A DNA stretch of 64,000 nt from Shewanella schlegeliana (GCF_016765635.1 NZ_JAESVD010000002.1:248001-312000), one strand, 5' to 3'; counted from the first letter of the stretch, positions 28,738-40,264 are shown. Numbers and translations are program-made. Notes: a model not told the origin generated them from the letters alone.

Positions 28738-29118
28738 ATGAGTCAAGTAGCATCATCTGTCAGTGTCGATGTCAAAACAGCGTATATTGAAGCTCAGTCC
28801 TCACCGGACGAAAAGAAATACCTGTTTAGCTATACCATCACTATCTCCAATCTAAGCGATGAGGAGATCACGCTCAAGAGCCGTCACTGGTGCATTACAG
28901 ATGCTAATGGCCGAAAAAGCGAAGTTCATGGCGCAGGTGTTGTAGGAGAGACTCCAACGATAAAACCCAACAGCAGTTACGAATATACCAGTGGCACCGT
29001 TCTTGAAACACCACTGGGCGTCATGGAGGGCCGTTACACTATGGTCGATAGCGGCGGCAATGAGTTTGAAGCGCCAATATCTGCCTTTCGTTTATCCACT
29101 CCAGGTTTACTTCACTAA
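28738..29118 (+). CDS. apaG: ApaG (Co2+/Mg2+ efflux-associated) protein
   Basis: 126 residues, exactly the family size, a single FN3-like beta sandwich: YLFSYTITISNLSDEEITLKSR..W, then HGAGVVGETPTIKP and YEYTSGTVLETPLGVMEG. The role is unclear; mutations in Salmonella corG (apaG) affect cobalt sensitivity. AGGGAGCG stands before the ATG. It is separated from ksgA by a terminator but linked to apaH by 25 bases. Confidence 0.95.
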   Translation: MSQVASSVSVDVKTAYIEAQSSPDEKKYLFSYTITISNLSDEEITLKSRHWCITDANGRKSEVHGAGVVGETPTIKPNSSYEYTSGTVLETPLGVMEGRYTMVDSGGNEFEAPISAFRLSTPGLLH

Positions 29119-29143
29119 AAGCAAAAATCATATCTAGGAAAAA

Positions 29144-29977
29144 ATGGCTAACTATTTGGTAGGCGATATACAGGGCTGTTTCGAGGAGCTAACCCTGCTT
29201 CTCGATCGCGTCGACTTTAACCCCTCGAAAGACTGTTTATGGGCAGTGGGTGATCTTGTGGCAAGGGGCACAGGCTCTTTAGAAACACTGCGTTTTTTTA
29301 AATCACTAGCGGGTTCAGCAAAGATAGTGCTAGGCAATCATGATCTGCATTTGCTTGCTATCCATGGAAAATTAAAGCGCGTAAACCCTAAAGATAACTT
29401 AAGTGAACTACTCGCCGCTGACGATATCAATAATATTATCGATTGGCTAAGACTCCAACCGCTCTACCAGGAGTGGCCCGAGCAACGCCTCATTATGAGT
29501 CATGCCGGTATTCCACCTCAGTGGGATCTCGCGACTTTACGTACAGAAGCCGATAGGGTTAGCCAAACTCTACAGTCAGACAATTATTTAAATGACTTAA
29601 TCAGTGAAATGTACGGTAACGATGTTGATGACTATCATTCAGGCCTAACGCCTCTTGAAAAGCAGATCTATTGTATCAATGCCCTGACCCGTATGCGCTA
29701 CATTACACAAGATGGACGGCTAGATTTCAACTGTAAGACGCCTATTCAGGGGAGTAACCAGGCAGACTTAACACCTTGGTTTGACCTTGAGTCCAAAATA
29801 CCCGCCGACTATACATTAGTCTTTGGCCACTGGGCTGCGATTATGGGACAGACAAACCTTACAAACCGAGTCGGTTTGGATACGGGCTGTTGTTGGGGAG
29901 AATATATGACCCTATGGCATTTCGAGTCCAACCAAAAAATCACTCAAGAAAAATTAAAAGACGTTAAAAGAAGTTAA
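29144..29977 (+). CDS. apaH: Symmetrical bis(5'-nucleosyl)-tetraphosphatase
   Basis: 277 residues, E. coli 280. Metallophosphatase motifs: VGDIQGC (D-x-Q variant of DxH at residue 7-10), VGDLVARG, LGNHDLHL and later HAGIPPQWD, FGHWAA. ApaH splits Ap4A to two ADP and also removes Np4 caps from RNA. It is the second gene of apaGH. Confidence 0.96.
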   Translation: MANYLVGDIQGCFEELTLLLDRVDFNPSKDCLWAVGDLVARGTGSLETLRFFKSLAGSAKIVLGNHDLHLLAIHGKLKRVNPKDNLSELLAADDINNIIDWLRLQPLYQEWPEQRLIMSHAGIPPQWDLATLRTEADRVSQTLQSDNYLNDLISEMYGNDVDDYHSGLTPLEKQIYCINALTRMRYITQDGRLDFNCKTPIQGSNQADLTPWFDLESKIPADYTLVFGHWAAIMGQTNLTNRVGLDTGCCWGEYMTLWHFESNQKITQEKLKDVKRS

Positions 29978-29985
29978 AAAAGGGT

Positions 29986-30012
29986 TAAACTATCGCTAAA
30001 TTTGGCCGATAA
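29986..30012 (+). promoter_or_regulatory. Sigma-28 (FliA) promoter of the chemotaxis receptor
   Basis: TAAA (29986-29989), a 15-base spacer and GCCGATAA (30005-30012) match the flagellar sigma-28 consensus TAAA-N15-GCCGATAA exactly. It lies 66 bases before the chemoreceptor ATG, and places that gene in the late flagellar/chemotaxis regulon. Confidence 0.9.
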
Positions 30013-30077
30013 AGTATTCGATATAGGTGTCAGGCGGATACTGTGACTTGAATAAAAATAATAAAAATGGAGCTCCT

Positions 30078-32099
30078 ATGAAGTTAAATGTAGCCACCAG
30101 GGTGATTGCGGGATTTACAGTCGTCACCTTACTGCTGATCGTCCTAGGCGCAGCGTCTTGGTTAACTAACAGCCAACTAAAGAGCAGCACACAAGTTCTA
30201 CAAGAGCTCAGCTTACCAGCACTCGAGTCTGGAAGCTTACTGTCACAGACTATCTCCGAACAAGAAAAGCTGATATTAGTGGCTTATCACACCCCAAATG
30301 CAAGTGAGATCCCTCAGCTCAACTCTCAGTACTCAACAGCGAGTCAGACCTTTGAGACAGAGATTAACAAACTGAGCACCTTAGTCAGTAACAACTCCGA
30401 TTTAAACTCCGTTATTCAGACTCTTGATACTCAATATTCTCAGTTCAATAGTACTAGTAAAGAGATGATAGCGACCCATGAAGCTGCACTAATCACAACG
30501 AAGAAGATTACTAGCCAATACGATGATGTTGAGATTGCCGTCGATGACACAGCCTCATTATTGTTAGATTTAATCGATCTTGAGATGAGTGAAGATCTAG
30601 TCGAGCAGGAGATTGCCGCTACAGCAAGTACACTAGAGCTTAGCTTTAGTAATATCGCGAGCACCAGTTTTGACCTTATTCGCAGCACAGACAAAGCCAA
30701 GTTCGACACTATCTCTAAAGAACTAGATTACATCGTTAGTGATACTCAGAGTAAAGTCGATTACGTCTCTAGCCATTGGGATGGTGTAGTCGAGGCAGAC
30801 CTTATTGAGGAGCTCAACAGCGAAGCTGCGAATGTATTTAACATGGTTAAAGGCGAGAATTCGTTAATTGAATTAAAACGCAAAGAGATAGAGCTTAATA
30901 GTCGTGCAACGAGTTTACTTAGCGATGTAGAACTTGCCGCTGGTAATGTTAACCAGCAGATGAAAACACTCACGGTTAACATCGAAACTATCTCTCGTGA
31001 AATTAGCAGCAGCGCCATTGAGAACATCGACAGCGCAAGTATGCGTACAATAGTGTTAATGGCTATCGCAATTCTTGTCGCCATCATCGTCAGCATCGCG
31101 GTTGTGCGTCCACTAACCCGCTCTCTCGATAAAATCAACCATGCGCTAAACGTACTGGCATCAGGTGATTTGACTCATAAATTAGATGACTCTGGCCATG
31201 ATGAGTTTGCTAAATTGTCTGCAAACTGCAATAAGCTGGTCGATAGCCTACGTAGCCTTATTCAGGGTATTTTAGAGCGCTCAGATCAACTCGCCGCCGC
31301 AGCCGAAGAGACTTCAGCAATCACGGCGCAGACCACGGTTGGAATTCAAGAGCAGAAGAGCCAAGTTGATCAAGTTGCGACCGCCACAACTCAGCTAAGC
31401 TCCAGCGCGCAACAAGTGACAGTGAGTGCTGACGATGCACTAAGTCAGATAAAAGCCGCCGATGATGAAAGCCAACATATGCGCCTGATAGCTAATGAAA
31501 ACAAGCGCACTATTCTTGCACTCGCCGATGAAGTGGCTAAAGCCAGTGTGGTGATCAATAAAGTTCACGCAGACAGTGCCTCTATTGGCTCGATTCTCGA
31601 TGTGATCCGCGGTATTGCTGAACAGACAAACCTACTGGCACTTAACGCCGCAATCGAAGCCGCCCGCGCCGGTGAACAGGGGCGAGGCTTTGCAGTGGTT
31701 GCCGATGAGGTTCGTAGCCTAGCATCGAGAACCCAAGACTCAACCCAAGAGATCCAACAGATGATCGAGGTGCTACAGAAGGGTACCCAAGAAGCTGTGG
31801 CTGTAATGGACTTAGGAAGCTCTCAGGCAAGCTCTTGCGTCGAGAAGACTGAACAGGCTAATAATGCTTTAGAAAGTATTAGCGAAGCTGTACATCGCGC
31901 TCATGACTCTGGAACCCATATTGCCCACGCTGCTCAAGAGCAGAATCTCGTCAGCCAGCAGGTATCTGAAAAGCTTGAACATATTGCCGCAATTTCAGAG
32001 GAAACCTCTACCGGAGCTGACCAAACGGCACAGTCGAGTCATCAGGTTGCTCAATTAGCAGAAGAGCTTCAGGCCTCAGTTAAAGAGTTTAAAGTCTAG
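30078..32099 (+). CDS. Methyl-accepting chemotaxis protein
   Basis: 673 residues: a transmembrane helix (about 7-29), a large helical periplasmic sensor domain (about 30-322, low in aromatic residues), a second helix (about 325-345), a HAMP domain and a long cytoplasmic coiled coil with the signalling tip [21 protein letters not shown] (about 524-544). It signals through CheA/CheW. GGAG five bases before the ATG at 30078 fixes the start. The ligand is unknown; the sensor domain resembles the long helical-bundle type. It lacks the C-terminal NWETF-like CheR tether. Ends with a terminator. Confidence 0.93.
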   Translation: MKLNVATRVIAGFTVVTLLLIVLGAASWLTNSQLKSSTQVLQELSLPALESGSLLSQTISEQEKLILVAYHTPNASEIPQLNSQYSTASQTFETEINKLSTLVSNNSDLNSVIQTLDTQYSQFNSTSKEMIATHEAALITTKKITSQYDDVEIAVDDTASLLLDLIDLEMSEDLVEQEIAATASTLELSFSNIASTSFDLIRSTDKAKFDTISKELDYIVSDTQSKVDYVSSHWDGVVEADLIEELNSEAANVFNMVKGENSLIELKRKEIELNSRATSLLSDVELAAGNVNQQMKTLTVNIETISREISSSAIENIDSASMRTIVLMAIAILVAIIVSIAVVRPLTRSLDKINHALNVLASGDLTHKLDDSGHDEFAKLSANCNKLVDSLRSLIQGILERSDQLAAAAEETSAITAQTTVGIQEQKSQVDQVATATTQLSSSAQQVTVSADDALSQIKAADDESQHMRLIANENKRTILALADEVAKASVVINKVHADSASIGSILDVIRGIAEQTNLLALNAAIEAARAGEQGRGFAVVADEVRSLASRTQDSTQEIQQMIEVLQKGTQEAVAVMDLGSSQASSCVEKTEQANNALESISEAVHRAHDSGTHIAHAAQEQNLVSQQVSEKLEHIAAISEETSTGADQTAQSSHQVAQLAEELQASVKEFKV

Positions 32100-32148
32100 A
32101 ATGCTCACGGCGACACTGGCGCTGTTAACCAAAAGTTCGAAATAATAA

Positions 32149-32174
32149 GAGGCGCTATATTTAGCGCCTCTTTT
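32149..32174 (+). terminator. Terminator after chemoreceptor gene
   Basis: GAGGCGCTA (32149-32157) pairs exactly with TAGCGCCTC (32162-32170) over a four-base loop, with TTTT following. Confidence 0.85.
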
Positions 32175-32256
32175 GTATTTTCGCTTCTACATTTAAGCTT
32201 ATCAGATATAAAAATACTGGGGCGAGCCCAGTAATTTTAAAACTGATTTTAAGAGC

Positions 32257-32652
32257 CTAACTGCCTGCTATACGCTCTTTAATCGCTGCTGTAATTTCAC
32301 TGCCACCATGGCCGTTACTTTCAGCCCAAGCGACAATACTTTGTCCATCGGCTTCCGCTTCGTTTAACTCAGATGCCGGAAGGCGCTTAGCGACAAAGGT
32401 ACCAACCTTATTAGAACCACTCTTTAAAGCCGTTCTTAATAAACTATCGCCGCCACAGGAAACACCGCTATAGATGTTGCGTAGCTTTACTCGACTCTCT
32501 TTGAGCTTCTTACGGAGACGGTTTTTATCATCTGCTTGTACATAGTTACAGATGTTTGCAGCTAATTGCTCCTGATTAGCTAGCGCAGTTGATGGAACAG
32601 AAATTGAAGATGCCACTATCAGTGTAGCGATGCTCAAGGGCAACAGACGCAT
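32257..32652 (-). CDS. DUF3718 exported protein
   Basis: 131 residues with a signal peptide (LPLSIATLIVASSISVPSTA, then LANQ) and one region, LAANICNYVQADDKNRLRKKL ... IYSGVSCGGDSLLRTA, matching DUF3718; the two cysteines there could be joined by a disulphide. The remaining half has no known domain. AAGGAG six bases before the ATG. Periplasmic, function unknown. It is downstream of folA on the same strand but about 95 bases away. Confidence 0.72.
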   Translation of the reverse strand: MRLLPLSIATLIVASSISVPSTALANQEQLAANICNYVQADDKNRLRKKLKESRVKLRNIYSGVSCGGDSLLRTALKSGSNKVGTFVAKRLPASELNEAEADGQSIVAWAESNGHGGSEITAAIKERIAGS

Positions 32653-32746
32653 CAGACACTCCTTATTTTTAGTTTTTATATAGAAAAGTAGCGCTATTTA
32701 GTAGCTTGCTTTCTCTTTATTTAGGGTACTAAACAACCCTTTGAAT

Positions 32747-33229
32747 TTAACATTTTTTTACCATTTTGATAAAGCTATATTCAACACCTTTATCATTTTT
32801 CGCTACATCACGAGAAGCTTCGAGCCAAGTTCCATCATCCCAATGCGGAAAATAGGTATCCCCATCGACTGTTAAAGCGATTTCAGTGAGATAGAGAATA
32901 TCTGCCTGCGGAAGTAACATTTCATATAGTTGACCGCCGCCTATCACAACCAACTCCTCGCAATCACTGGCGGCGGCCTTTGCCTCAGTAAAGCTGCTAA
33001 CAATGGTTACGCCCTCAATAACCAGATCGGCTTGTCGGCTTATAACTATGTTGTGACGACCTGGTAGTGGCCGACCTATTGATTCATAGGTCTTTCTTCC
33101 CATCACCACAGGCTTGCCTAAGGTCATCGCTTTAAAGTGGCGAAGATCTTCAGGAAGATGCCACGGCATTTGGTTGTCTTTACCAATAACGCGGTTATTT
33201 GCCATAGCGGCAATCATAGCTATTCTCAT
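32747..33229 (-). CDS. folA: Dihydrofolate reductase
   Basis: 160 residues, same size as E. coli FolA (159). It contains IAAMANNRVIGKDNQMPWHLPEDLRHFKAMT with the catalytic Asp in the PWHLPEDL segment, and MGRKTYESIG then VVIGGGQLYEML. It makes tetrahydrofolate with NADPH and is the trimethoprim target. AGGGAAG before the ATG at 33229 sets the start. Monocistronic, or distal to an upstream promoter in the 30-base gap after... it directly follows yjjB's upstream region on the opposite side of no other gene. Confidence 0.96.
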   Translation of the reverse strand: MRIAMIAAMANNRVIGKDNQMPWHLPEDLRHFKAMTLGKPVVMGRKTYESIGRPLPGRHNIVISRQADLVIEGVTIVSSFTEAKAAASDCEELVVIGGGQLYEMLLPQADILYLTEIALTVDGDTYFPHWDDGTWLEASRDVAKNDKGVEYSFIKMVKKC

Positions 33230-33306
33230 GATACTTCCCTTTAATTCTGAGGTGTTAGCGTGCAATCTCATAGCCCACTAACGCCCTGTAGGCTTAATAA
33301 ATTTAG

Positions 33307-33780
33307 TTATTTAATGACGGGGCGAGAGCGGAAATAGAGCAAGCTTGGCATAGCTAAGCCCACCGAGAGAGCCCCTAAAATAAACACGGTTTTAAGGCCA
33401 TTACTGACCACTTGATAGACAAGTTCTGGACTCATATCAGCTTGCGCAGTCAACTGTACCAAACCGATAACGGTATTAAATGCGTAGGTGCCCGGGATCA
33501 TCGGAATAATCGCAGCCACAGCATACATCAAAGGTGGCGCTAAATGCTTTTTAGCAAATGCAATAGTGACGATACCCACTAAGGCCGCAGCTAAGAAGGT
33601 TGCCCACTCAATCGGTAAACCAAAACTTAGCCACATGGTACGGCTGCCATGCCCCATTGCTGCAGCGATTGCACAGTAGGGCAAAAATCGGCGCGGCACA
33701 TTAAACACCATGGCAAAGCCTATAGCTGGAATAGCTGAGAAGATGGCATCGTTGAGCATGGTTAAGATAAGCGACAACAT
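33307..33780 (-). CDS. yjjB: Threonine/serine exporter family protein, small subunit (YjjB-like)
   Basis: 157 residues, DUF3815, four or five hydrophobic helices with IPAIGFAMVFNVPRRFLPYC at the start and IPMIPGTYAFNT in the middle (the IPGS/T-type motif). It corresponds to the C-terminal half of ThrE. In E. coli YjjP and YjjB together export succinate. The ATG overlaps the end of yjjP by one base, so the two subunits are co-translated. Confidence 0.88.
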   Translation of the reverse strand: MLSLILTMLNDAIFSAIPAIGFAMVFNVPRRFLPYCAIAAAMGHGSRTMWLSFGLPIEWATFLAAALVGIVTIAFAKKHLAPPLMYAVAAIIPMIPGTYAFNTVIGLVQLTAQADMSPELVYQVVSNGLKTVFILGALSVGLAMPSLLYFRSRPVIK

Positions 33781-34538
33781 CAGAACAAGCCACCTATCTG
33801 CATGGCGATGGTAATACCAATCACCGATGCCACTGTAAGTAAGGTTGCATGTCCCCAGCGAGAGATCCCAACATTAAGGTGGCCTTTGACCATATCCGAT
33901 ATTGAATTGATCATCGGAAAACCTGGCACTAACATCAACACGCTTGCCGCCATCGGCAGTTTTGGGGTATCAGTCAAATCAAACTGGTAACCTGTCTGTG
34001 CAATAAGCGTGGTCACAAAGGCGGTAGCGCTAAAATTAAGTAAAAGATTAAAGTGACGCTTAGCAATAGATAAACGCACGAACATGCCAACAGCCGAGGC
34101 TAAGAAGGTAATTAAGCAAGCGACTAAGTCACCACCAAACAGGTGGCAAAAACTAGCACATGATAGACCTATCATAGGCACAACATACTTAGCAGGATAA
34201 GTCTTGGGCTCAATACGGCCGACGCGCTTACGCACTTCGGTCAATCCATAGATCCCTTTTTCGGTCAGTAGGCAGATACGCTGTAATTCGCAAACCACGG
34301 TCATATTGATGCCATGCTCACGAATTCGTCGAGTCGTTGTAATACACCGACCGACAGATAGGCTGGTTAATACTAAGGAGTTTGAGGAGATGGAGATCTC
34401 CACACTTTCTAGACCTAAGGCGTGGCCTAGACGCTGAGTGATCTCTTCAACGAGTTCTGATTCAGCGCCATAAGCAAGCAGAAGTTGAGCAACTCTAACG
34501 ACTTGACGAGTAATGTCATTTTGCGTTGTAGCGTACAC
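33780..34538 (-). CDS. yjjP: Threonine/serine exporter family protein, large subunit (YjjP-like)
   Basis: 252 residues, DUF1212: a cytoplasmic N-terminal domain (VAQLLLAYGAESELVEEITQ...) of about 115 residues and five hydrophobic helices, with LVPGFPMINSISDM matching the PG-x-P-x-x-NS signature. It is the partner of YjjB. A GTG at 34538, preceded by GAG at seven bases, is the likely start. The pair exports small carboxylic or amino acids; which here is not shown by the sequence. Confidence 0.88.
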   Translation of the reverse strand: MYATTQNDITRQVVRVAQLLLAYGAESELVEEITQRLGHALGLESVEISISSNSLVLTSLSVGRCITTTRRIREHGINMTVVCELQRICLLTEKGIYGLTEVRKRVGRIEPKTYPAKYVVPMIGLSCASFCHLFGGDLVACLITFLASAVGMFVRLSIAKRHFNLLLNFSATAFVTTLIAQTGYQFDLTDTPKLPMAASVLMLVPGFPMINSISDMVKGHLNVGISRWGHATLLTVASVIGITIAMQIGGLF

Positions 34539-34567
34539 CTTGTCTCAACTTCCTCTTATCGTATCAA

Positions 34568-35761
<1,194 letters not shown>

Positions 35762-35812
35762 TTATACTCTTAACGATTCTAGTCGCCAAAACACAATTTA
35801 CTTAATTTAAAA

Positions 35813-35841
35813 AAAACAAAGCCCCACCAATGGCGGGGCTT
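35813..35841 (-). terminator. Terminator (attenuator) between rpmA and obgE
   Basis: On the - strand GCCCCGCC pairs with GGTGGGGC (one G-U) over a three-base loop and is followed by TTTGTTTTTTTT. It would make obgE expression lower than that of the ribosomal protein genes. Confidence 0.8.
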
Positions 35842-35867
35842 AGTATCAATCTTAGCGTAGCTAAAGA

Positions 35868-36125
<258 letters not shown>

Positions 36126-36137
36126 TTAGACTCCTAA

Positions 36138-36449
36138 TTAAGCGTTGATAGCTGTAATTTTAACTTCGGTGAACCACTGACGGTGGCCCATCTTCTTATC
36201 GTGGTGCTTACGACGACGGAACTTAACAATAGTTACCTTCTCCGCACGGCCGTGGCTGATAACTTCAGCAACAACCTTACCACCTTCAACTAAAGGTGCA
36301 CCTACGTGTACAGTTTCACCATCAGCAACCAAAAGAACTTGGTCGAATTCGATAGTTTCGCCTGTAGCGACTTCTAATTTCTCTAAACGAACTGTATGGC
36401 CGGCTTCAACGCGATGTTGCTTGCCGCCACTTTGAAAAACAGCGTACAT
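36138..36449 (-). CDS. rplU: 50S ribosomal protein L21
   Basis: 103 residues, same as E. coli L21; [20 protein letters not shown] at the N-terminus and [20 protein letters not shown] near the end. It binds 23S rRNA. First gene of rplU-rpmA(-obgE), divergent from ispB. Confidence 0.98.
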   Translation of the reverse strand: MYAVFQSGGKQHRVEAGHTVRLEKLEVATGETIEFDQVLLVADGETVHVGAPLVEGGKVVAEVISHGRAEKVTIVKFRRRKHHDKKMGHRQWFTEVKITAINA

Positions 36450-36732
36450 AGCTATTTTACTCCGATATTTCTAACACGCCGCTCAAAACATATTTGTTTG
36501 ATGCAGGGGTGCTATAAAAGCTTTAATGACAATGGTCGCGGAGTTTACGCTAAGAAGTAGCCGCTGACAAGTCTTAATTAACTAAGAATAAAAAAAGACC
36601 CAATTAACTCTCACAATCTTCTACAACTACTGTCTTGTGCCGCAAATTTAGGTAGAATCCAATTATTATAACATTTAAGCCTTAATTGAGCTGTCTATGT
36701 TAATCGGCAGCCCACAAAACCAGAGCCTACTT

Positions 36733-37704
36733 ATGGATTTAAACGCCATTCGTCAATTGGCTGATAGCGACATGCAAGCTGTCAATCAACTGATCTATAA
36801 ACAACTAGAGTCAGACGTCGCCCTCATTAATCAACTTGGGTTCTACATTATTAACGGCGGTGGTAAACGCTTACGACCTCTGCTATCTATTCTAGCAGCT
36901 CGAGCCATCGACTATAAAGGTGATTCTCACCTTAAATTAGCCGCCATTATCGAATTTATCCACACAGCATCACTTTTACATGACGATGTCGTTGATGAAT
37001 CCACCCTACGCCGTGGTAGAGAGACAGCCAACGCATTATTTGGAAATAGCGCAAGTGTATTGGTGGGTGACTTCCTTTATACCCGTTCTTTCCAGATGAT
37101 GACTGAACTGAAGTGTTTAGATGTGCTTGAGATCCTTGCCGACGCGACTAATGTACTCGCCGAAGGTGAAGTTCTACAGTTAATGAACTGTAACGACCCA
37201 AACACTACAGAAGACAGCTATATGCGCGTCATCTACTGTAAAACAGCAAAACTATTCGAAGCCGCTACTCGCCTCGCTGGTTTACTCGCTGACAGTCCAA
37301 TAGAGGTACAGAATGCACTGGCGGACTACGGTAAGTATCTAGGCACCGCATTCCAGTTAACCGACGATCTGCTAGACTACACGGCTGAAACCGAAGAGTT
37401 AGGCAAAAATATCGGTGATGACTTAGCCGAAGGTAAACCAACTCTACCGCTTATCTTTGCTATGGCAAATGGCAACGACACAGAGAAAGCCTTGATCCGT
37501 GAAGCTATCGAGAAAGGTGATGGCAGTGAGCACATCGAGGTTATCCTAAGTGCACTTAAGAACTGTGGTGCTTTAGAATATACCGAAAAACGTGCTATCG
37601 AAGAGTCAGATAAGGCAATCGCAGCCCTTGAGATTATTCCCGACTCTGATTATAAAACTGCACTGATCTCGCTTGCTAAAATCGCCACACAGCGTAGCAA
37701 CTAA
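36733..37704 (+). CDS. ispB: Octaprenyl diphosphate synthase
   Basis: 323 residues, the same as E. coli IspB. Both aspartate-rich motifs are present: LLHDDVVDES (about 85) and LTDDLLDYT (about 212), plus GGGKRLRP. It adds isopentenyl units to farnesyl diphosphate to make the side chain of ubiquinone/menaquinone. I start at the ATG at 36733, which matches the E. coli N-terminus, rather than at 36697. Confidence 0.96.
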   Translation: MDLNAIRQLADSDMQAVNQLIYKQLESDVALINQLGFYIINGGGKRLRPLLSILAARAIDYKGDSHLKLAAIIEFIHTASLLHDDVVDESTLRRGRETANALFGNSASVLVGDFLYTRSFQMMTELKCLDVLEILADATNVLAEGEVLQLMNCNDPNTTEDSYMRVIYCKTAKLFEAATRLAGLLADSPIEVQNALADYGKYLGTAFQLTDDLLDYTAETEELGKNIGDDLAEGKPTLPLIFAMANGNDTEKALIREAIEKGDGSEHIEVILSALKNCGALEYTEKRAIEESDKAIAALEIIPDSDYKTALISLAKIATQRSN

Positions 37705-37730
37705 TAAAGCCGTGACATTAACGTTCAAAT

Positions 37731-37757
37731 AAAAAGGGAGCCTTAGGCTCCCTTTTT
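37731..37757. terminator. Bidirectional terminator ispB / mdh
   Basis: AAAAAGGGAGCC pairs with GGCTCCCTTTTT over a TTA loop between the convergent ispB and mdh genes. Confidence 0.88.
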
Positions 37758-37789
37758 AATTACAGCCTCAGTGAGGCTGCTCACATTGA

Positions 37790-38725
37790 TTACTTAACGA
37801 AGTCGATACCAAGCTGAATATCTGCTTTTAAGGTATCTAGCATAGCGTCACGTGCATTAGCTTCGAATACGCTAACCTCGCCATATGCCAATACTTCCTC
37901 AACGCCGTTCTTACCCAATACAACAGGTTGTGCAAAGAATTCAGCATGCTCACTGCCACCATCGACATAAGCGCACTCAACAACGTTTGCTTCGCCTTGT
38001 AAGCCACGAACAAGTGATAAACCAAAGCGACATGCTGCCTGACCCATAGAGAGTGTTGCACTGCCGCCGCCAGCTTTAGCTTCAACCACTTCAGTACCCG
38101 CATTTTGGATACGTGTCGTCAGTGCTGCAATTTCCGCATCAGTAAAGCTTACACCTTCAACCTGTGAAAGAAGCGGCAGGATAGTCACACCACTGTGACC
38201 ACCAATCACTGGAACCTTAACGTCTGCAACGTTCAGGCCTTTTGCTTCTGCAACGAAGGTTTCTGAACGGATAACATCGAGTGTCGTCACACCAAATAGG
38301 CGGTTCTTATCGTAGACCCCCGCTTTCTTAAGTACTTCAGCTGCAATCGCTACAGTCGTATTTACAGGGTTGGTGATAATACCGATCAAAGCTTTAGGGC
38401 AAGTTGTAGCACATTTCTCAACAAGGTTTCGTACGATACCTGCGTTGATATTAAATAGATCTGAGCGATCCATTCCCGGCTTACGAGCAACACCAGCCGA
38501 AATAAGTACTACGTCAGCACCTTCTAGAGCAGGAGTTGGATCTTCGCCAGCAAAACCTTTTACTTCTACAGCAGTTGGGATATGGCTTAGGTCAACCGCA
38601 ACGCCAGGAGTCACTGGTGCGATATCGTAAAGCGACAATTTAGAACCCGCAGGTAATTGAGTTTTTAATAGTAGGGCGAGCGCCTGGCCAATACCACCAG
38701 CAGCACCAAGTACAGCAACTTTCAT
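37790..38725 (-). CDS. mdh: Malate dehydrogenase
   Basis: 311 residues, E. coli 312. NAD fold [18 protein letters not shown], substrate Arg residues in the [12 protein letters not shown] loop, and catalytic His in [15 protein letters not shown] cycle enzyme interconverting malate and oxaloacetate. GGAGATAA precedes the ATG. Divergent from argR, the E. coli arrangement. Confidence 0.98.
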   Translation of the reverse strand: MKVAVLGAAGGIGQALALLLKTQLPAGSKLSLYDIAPVTPGVAVDLSHIPTAVEVKGFAGEDPTPALEGADVVLISAGVARKPGMDRSDLFNINAGIVRNLVEKCATTCPKALIGIITNPVNTTVAIAAEVLKKAGVYDKNRLFGVTTLDVIRSETFVAEAKGLNVADVKVPVIGGHSGVTILPLLSQVEGVSFTDAEIAALTTRIQNAGTEVVEAKAGGGSATLSMGQAACRFGLSLVRGLQGEANVVECAYVDGGSEHAEFFAQPVVLGKNGVEEVLAYGEVSVFEANARDAMLDTLKADIQLGIDFVK

Positions 38726-38983
38726 AATTATCTCCGTTAATCCTCGGATTTTTGTGATTTAGATCCATTTTTCTTTTCCCGCAACAGTACTGGATTCACA
38801 ATAAAAATACAATTATCCCTTAGTCGCGTTCCGTATAATCTAGAACCCTAATATAGGTGGCAACATGGTGAAAGTGAGTAAGAGTCAGGCTTGCAGGAGA
38901 GTTGATAAGGATACATTAGCAGAGTCAAAATTAGAATAAACAATCTAACTTATCGGACACTCATGAAATTGAATATCCCCAGC

Positions 38984-39021
38984 AATGAATTTTTATTCAT
39001 AAAAACGAATAAAGATTGACA
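38984..39021. promoter_or_regulatory. Tandem ARG boxes at the argR promoter
   Basis: The first box core ATGAATTTTTATTCAT (38985-39000) is a perfect dyad matching the ArgR consensus. A weaker second box, ACGAATAAAGATTGAC (39005-39020), follows with the two-base spacing of 18-bp boxes known at E. coli argR. The second box overlaps the -35 element, which fits autorepression by ArgR-arginine. Confidence 0.88.
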
Positions 39022-39044
39022 AAAAAACCGAAAATAATCATGAT
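39016..39044 (+). promoter_or_regulatory. Sigma-70 promoter of argR
   Basis: TTGACA (39016-39021) is followed after 17 bases by CATGAT (39039-39044). The -35 lies inside the second ARG box. Confidence 0.6.
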
Positions 39045-39078
39045 AGAGCGGATTTTTTTGAATAAAGAATAATAATAT

Positions 39079-39549
39079 ATGCAAACGAATAAAAGCCAAG
39101 ATGATTTAGTTAAGACCTTCAAGTCTATTTTAAAAGAAGAGCGATTTGGCTCTCAGAGTGAAATCGTTATCGCCTTACAAGCCGAAGGCTTTGGCAACAT
39201 CAATCAGTCAAAAGTATCTCGTATGCTAAGTAAGTTTGGTGCGGTCAGAACCCGTAACGCCAAACAAGAGATGGTCTACTGCCTTCCAGCTGAACTTGGT
39301 GTCCCTACTGCAGGTAGCCCTCTTAAAAACCTAGTGCTAGATGTTGACCATAACCAATCAATGATTGTAGTCCGAACCAGCCCAGGCGCGGCGCAGCTCA
39401 TCGCTCGTCTATTAGACTCAATAGGTAAGCCTGAAGGAATTCTAGGAACGATTGCTGGCGATGACACCATCTTTATCTGTCCATCGAGCATTCACAATAT
39501 TGAAGACACACTGGAAACTGTAAAGTCACTGTTTAATTACGCAGACTAA
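39079..39549 (+). CDS. argR: Arginine repressor
   Basis: 156 residues, as in E. coli. N-terminal winged helix (about 10-70) with [20 protein letters not shown] and [16 protein letters not shown]-terminal arginine-binding/hexamerisation domain with [15 protein letters not shown] and [11 protein letters not shown]. It represses arginine biosynthesis and its own gene through the boxes upstream. Confidence 0.97.
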   Translation: MQTNKSQDDLVKTFKSILKEERFGSQSEIVIALQAEGFGNINQSKVSRMLSKFGAVRTRNAKQEMVYCLPAELGVPTAGSPLKNLVLDVDHNQSMIVVRTSPGAAQLIARLLDSIGKPEGILGTIAGDDTIFICPSSIHNIEDTLETVKSLFNYAD

Positions 39550-39773
39550 CTAGTATAAGTGTGACTGGCGATATGCTGTAGCCCCTAGGTTACAGCATCC
39601 GCTTCTCACAGTAAGTTTAACTATACACCGCAAACTCCCCGCTAAAATAATCACGTTCCCCCCTCCCCAAATATAAAACACATTGTTTTATACAATATAT
39701 TGAATAGATTCTTCTCTCTTTAACAATAATCGTTATAATCCTAAACGACAGTAATTCGAGTCGAGGATAAAGA

Positions 39774-40244
39774 ATGAATAAAAGTAACATTATAAATATC
39801 AACGATATATGCTGGGAACCTTGGCAACATAAAGATGAATATGCTAGTGAGCAAAAACACATAGGTGATACTGCTGGCGGGGAAAAAATCGGCGTCACCA
39901 TGGAACGCTTAGCTCCAGGAAAATCCTCTGCGGTCGCCCATTACCATACAAAAGAGGAAGAGCATATCTACGCCATGCACGGCGAAGCTACTCTTTATAT
40001 TGATGGCGAACCTCACTCCTTTAGTCAGGGAGAATATATTTGTTTTAATGCCGATACCGGCATTTCACATAAACTCGTTAACCATAGTGATCAAGATTTT
40101 GTTTTCCTTGTGGTCGGTAACCGAGACATACATGATGTAGTGGTCTATCCAGAAAATAATAAAGTGCTAGTCAAGTCAGTAAACGAAGTTTATGCCAGAC
40201 GCCCCACTAACTATTGGGATCGAGACGAAGTTGATAGCGAATAA
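39774..40244 (+). CDS. Cupin-domain protein
   Basis: 156 residues with a single cupin barrel: motif 1 HYHTKEEEHIYAMHGEATLY (metal-ligand His/His/Glu and a later His) and motif 2 GEYICFNADTGISHKLVNHS. A C-terminal tail (YWDRDE) is like that of many DUF-type cupins paired with cysteine-rich partners. Enzyme or sensor role unknown. GAGGATAAAG precedes the ATG; a terminator follows. No partner gene. Confidence 0.8.
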   Translation: MNKSNIININDICWEPWQHKDEYASEQKHIGDTAGGEKIGVTMERLAPGKSSAVAHYHTKEEEHIYAMHGEATLYIDGEPHSFSQGEYICFNADTGISHKLVNHSDQDFVFLVVGNRDIHDVVVYPENNKVLVKSVNEVYARRPTNYWDRDEVDSE

Positions 40245-40264
40245 ATCTGTCGATCATCACCCAT

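Larger units (their letters stand above)
38726..39078. other. Divergent mdh / argR regulatory region
   Basis: No gene. It holds the ARG boxes and a recognisable argR promoter at its right end. On the mdh side TGTGATTTAGATCCAT near 38750 resembles a CRP half-site only. Confidence 0.7.

Noticed and set aside
36450..36732. A ribosomal-protein leader (L21-type) before rplU
   Set aside because: No hairpin with conserved loop features could be recognised by eye; the region may only hold the two divergent promoters.
38745..38770. CRP-like sequence TGTGATTTAGATCCAT ahead of mdh
   Set aside because: Only the left half matches; the right half has three mismatches out of five.
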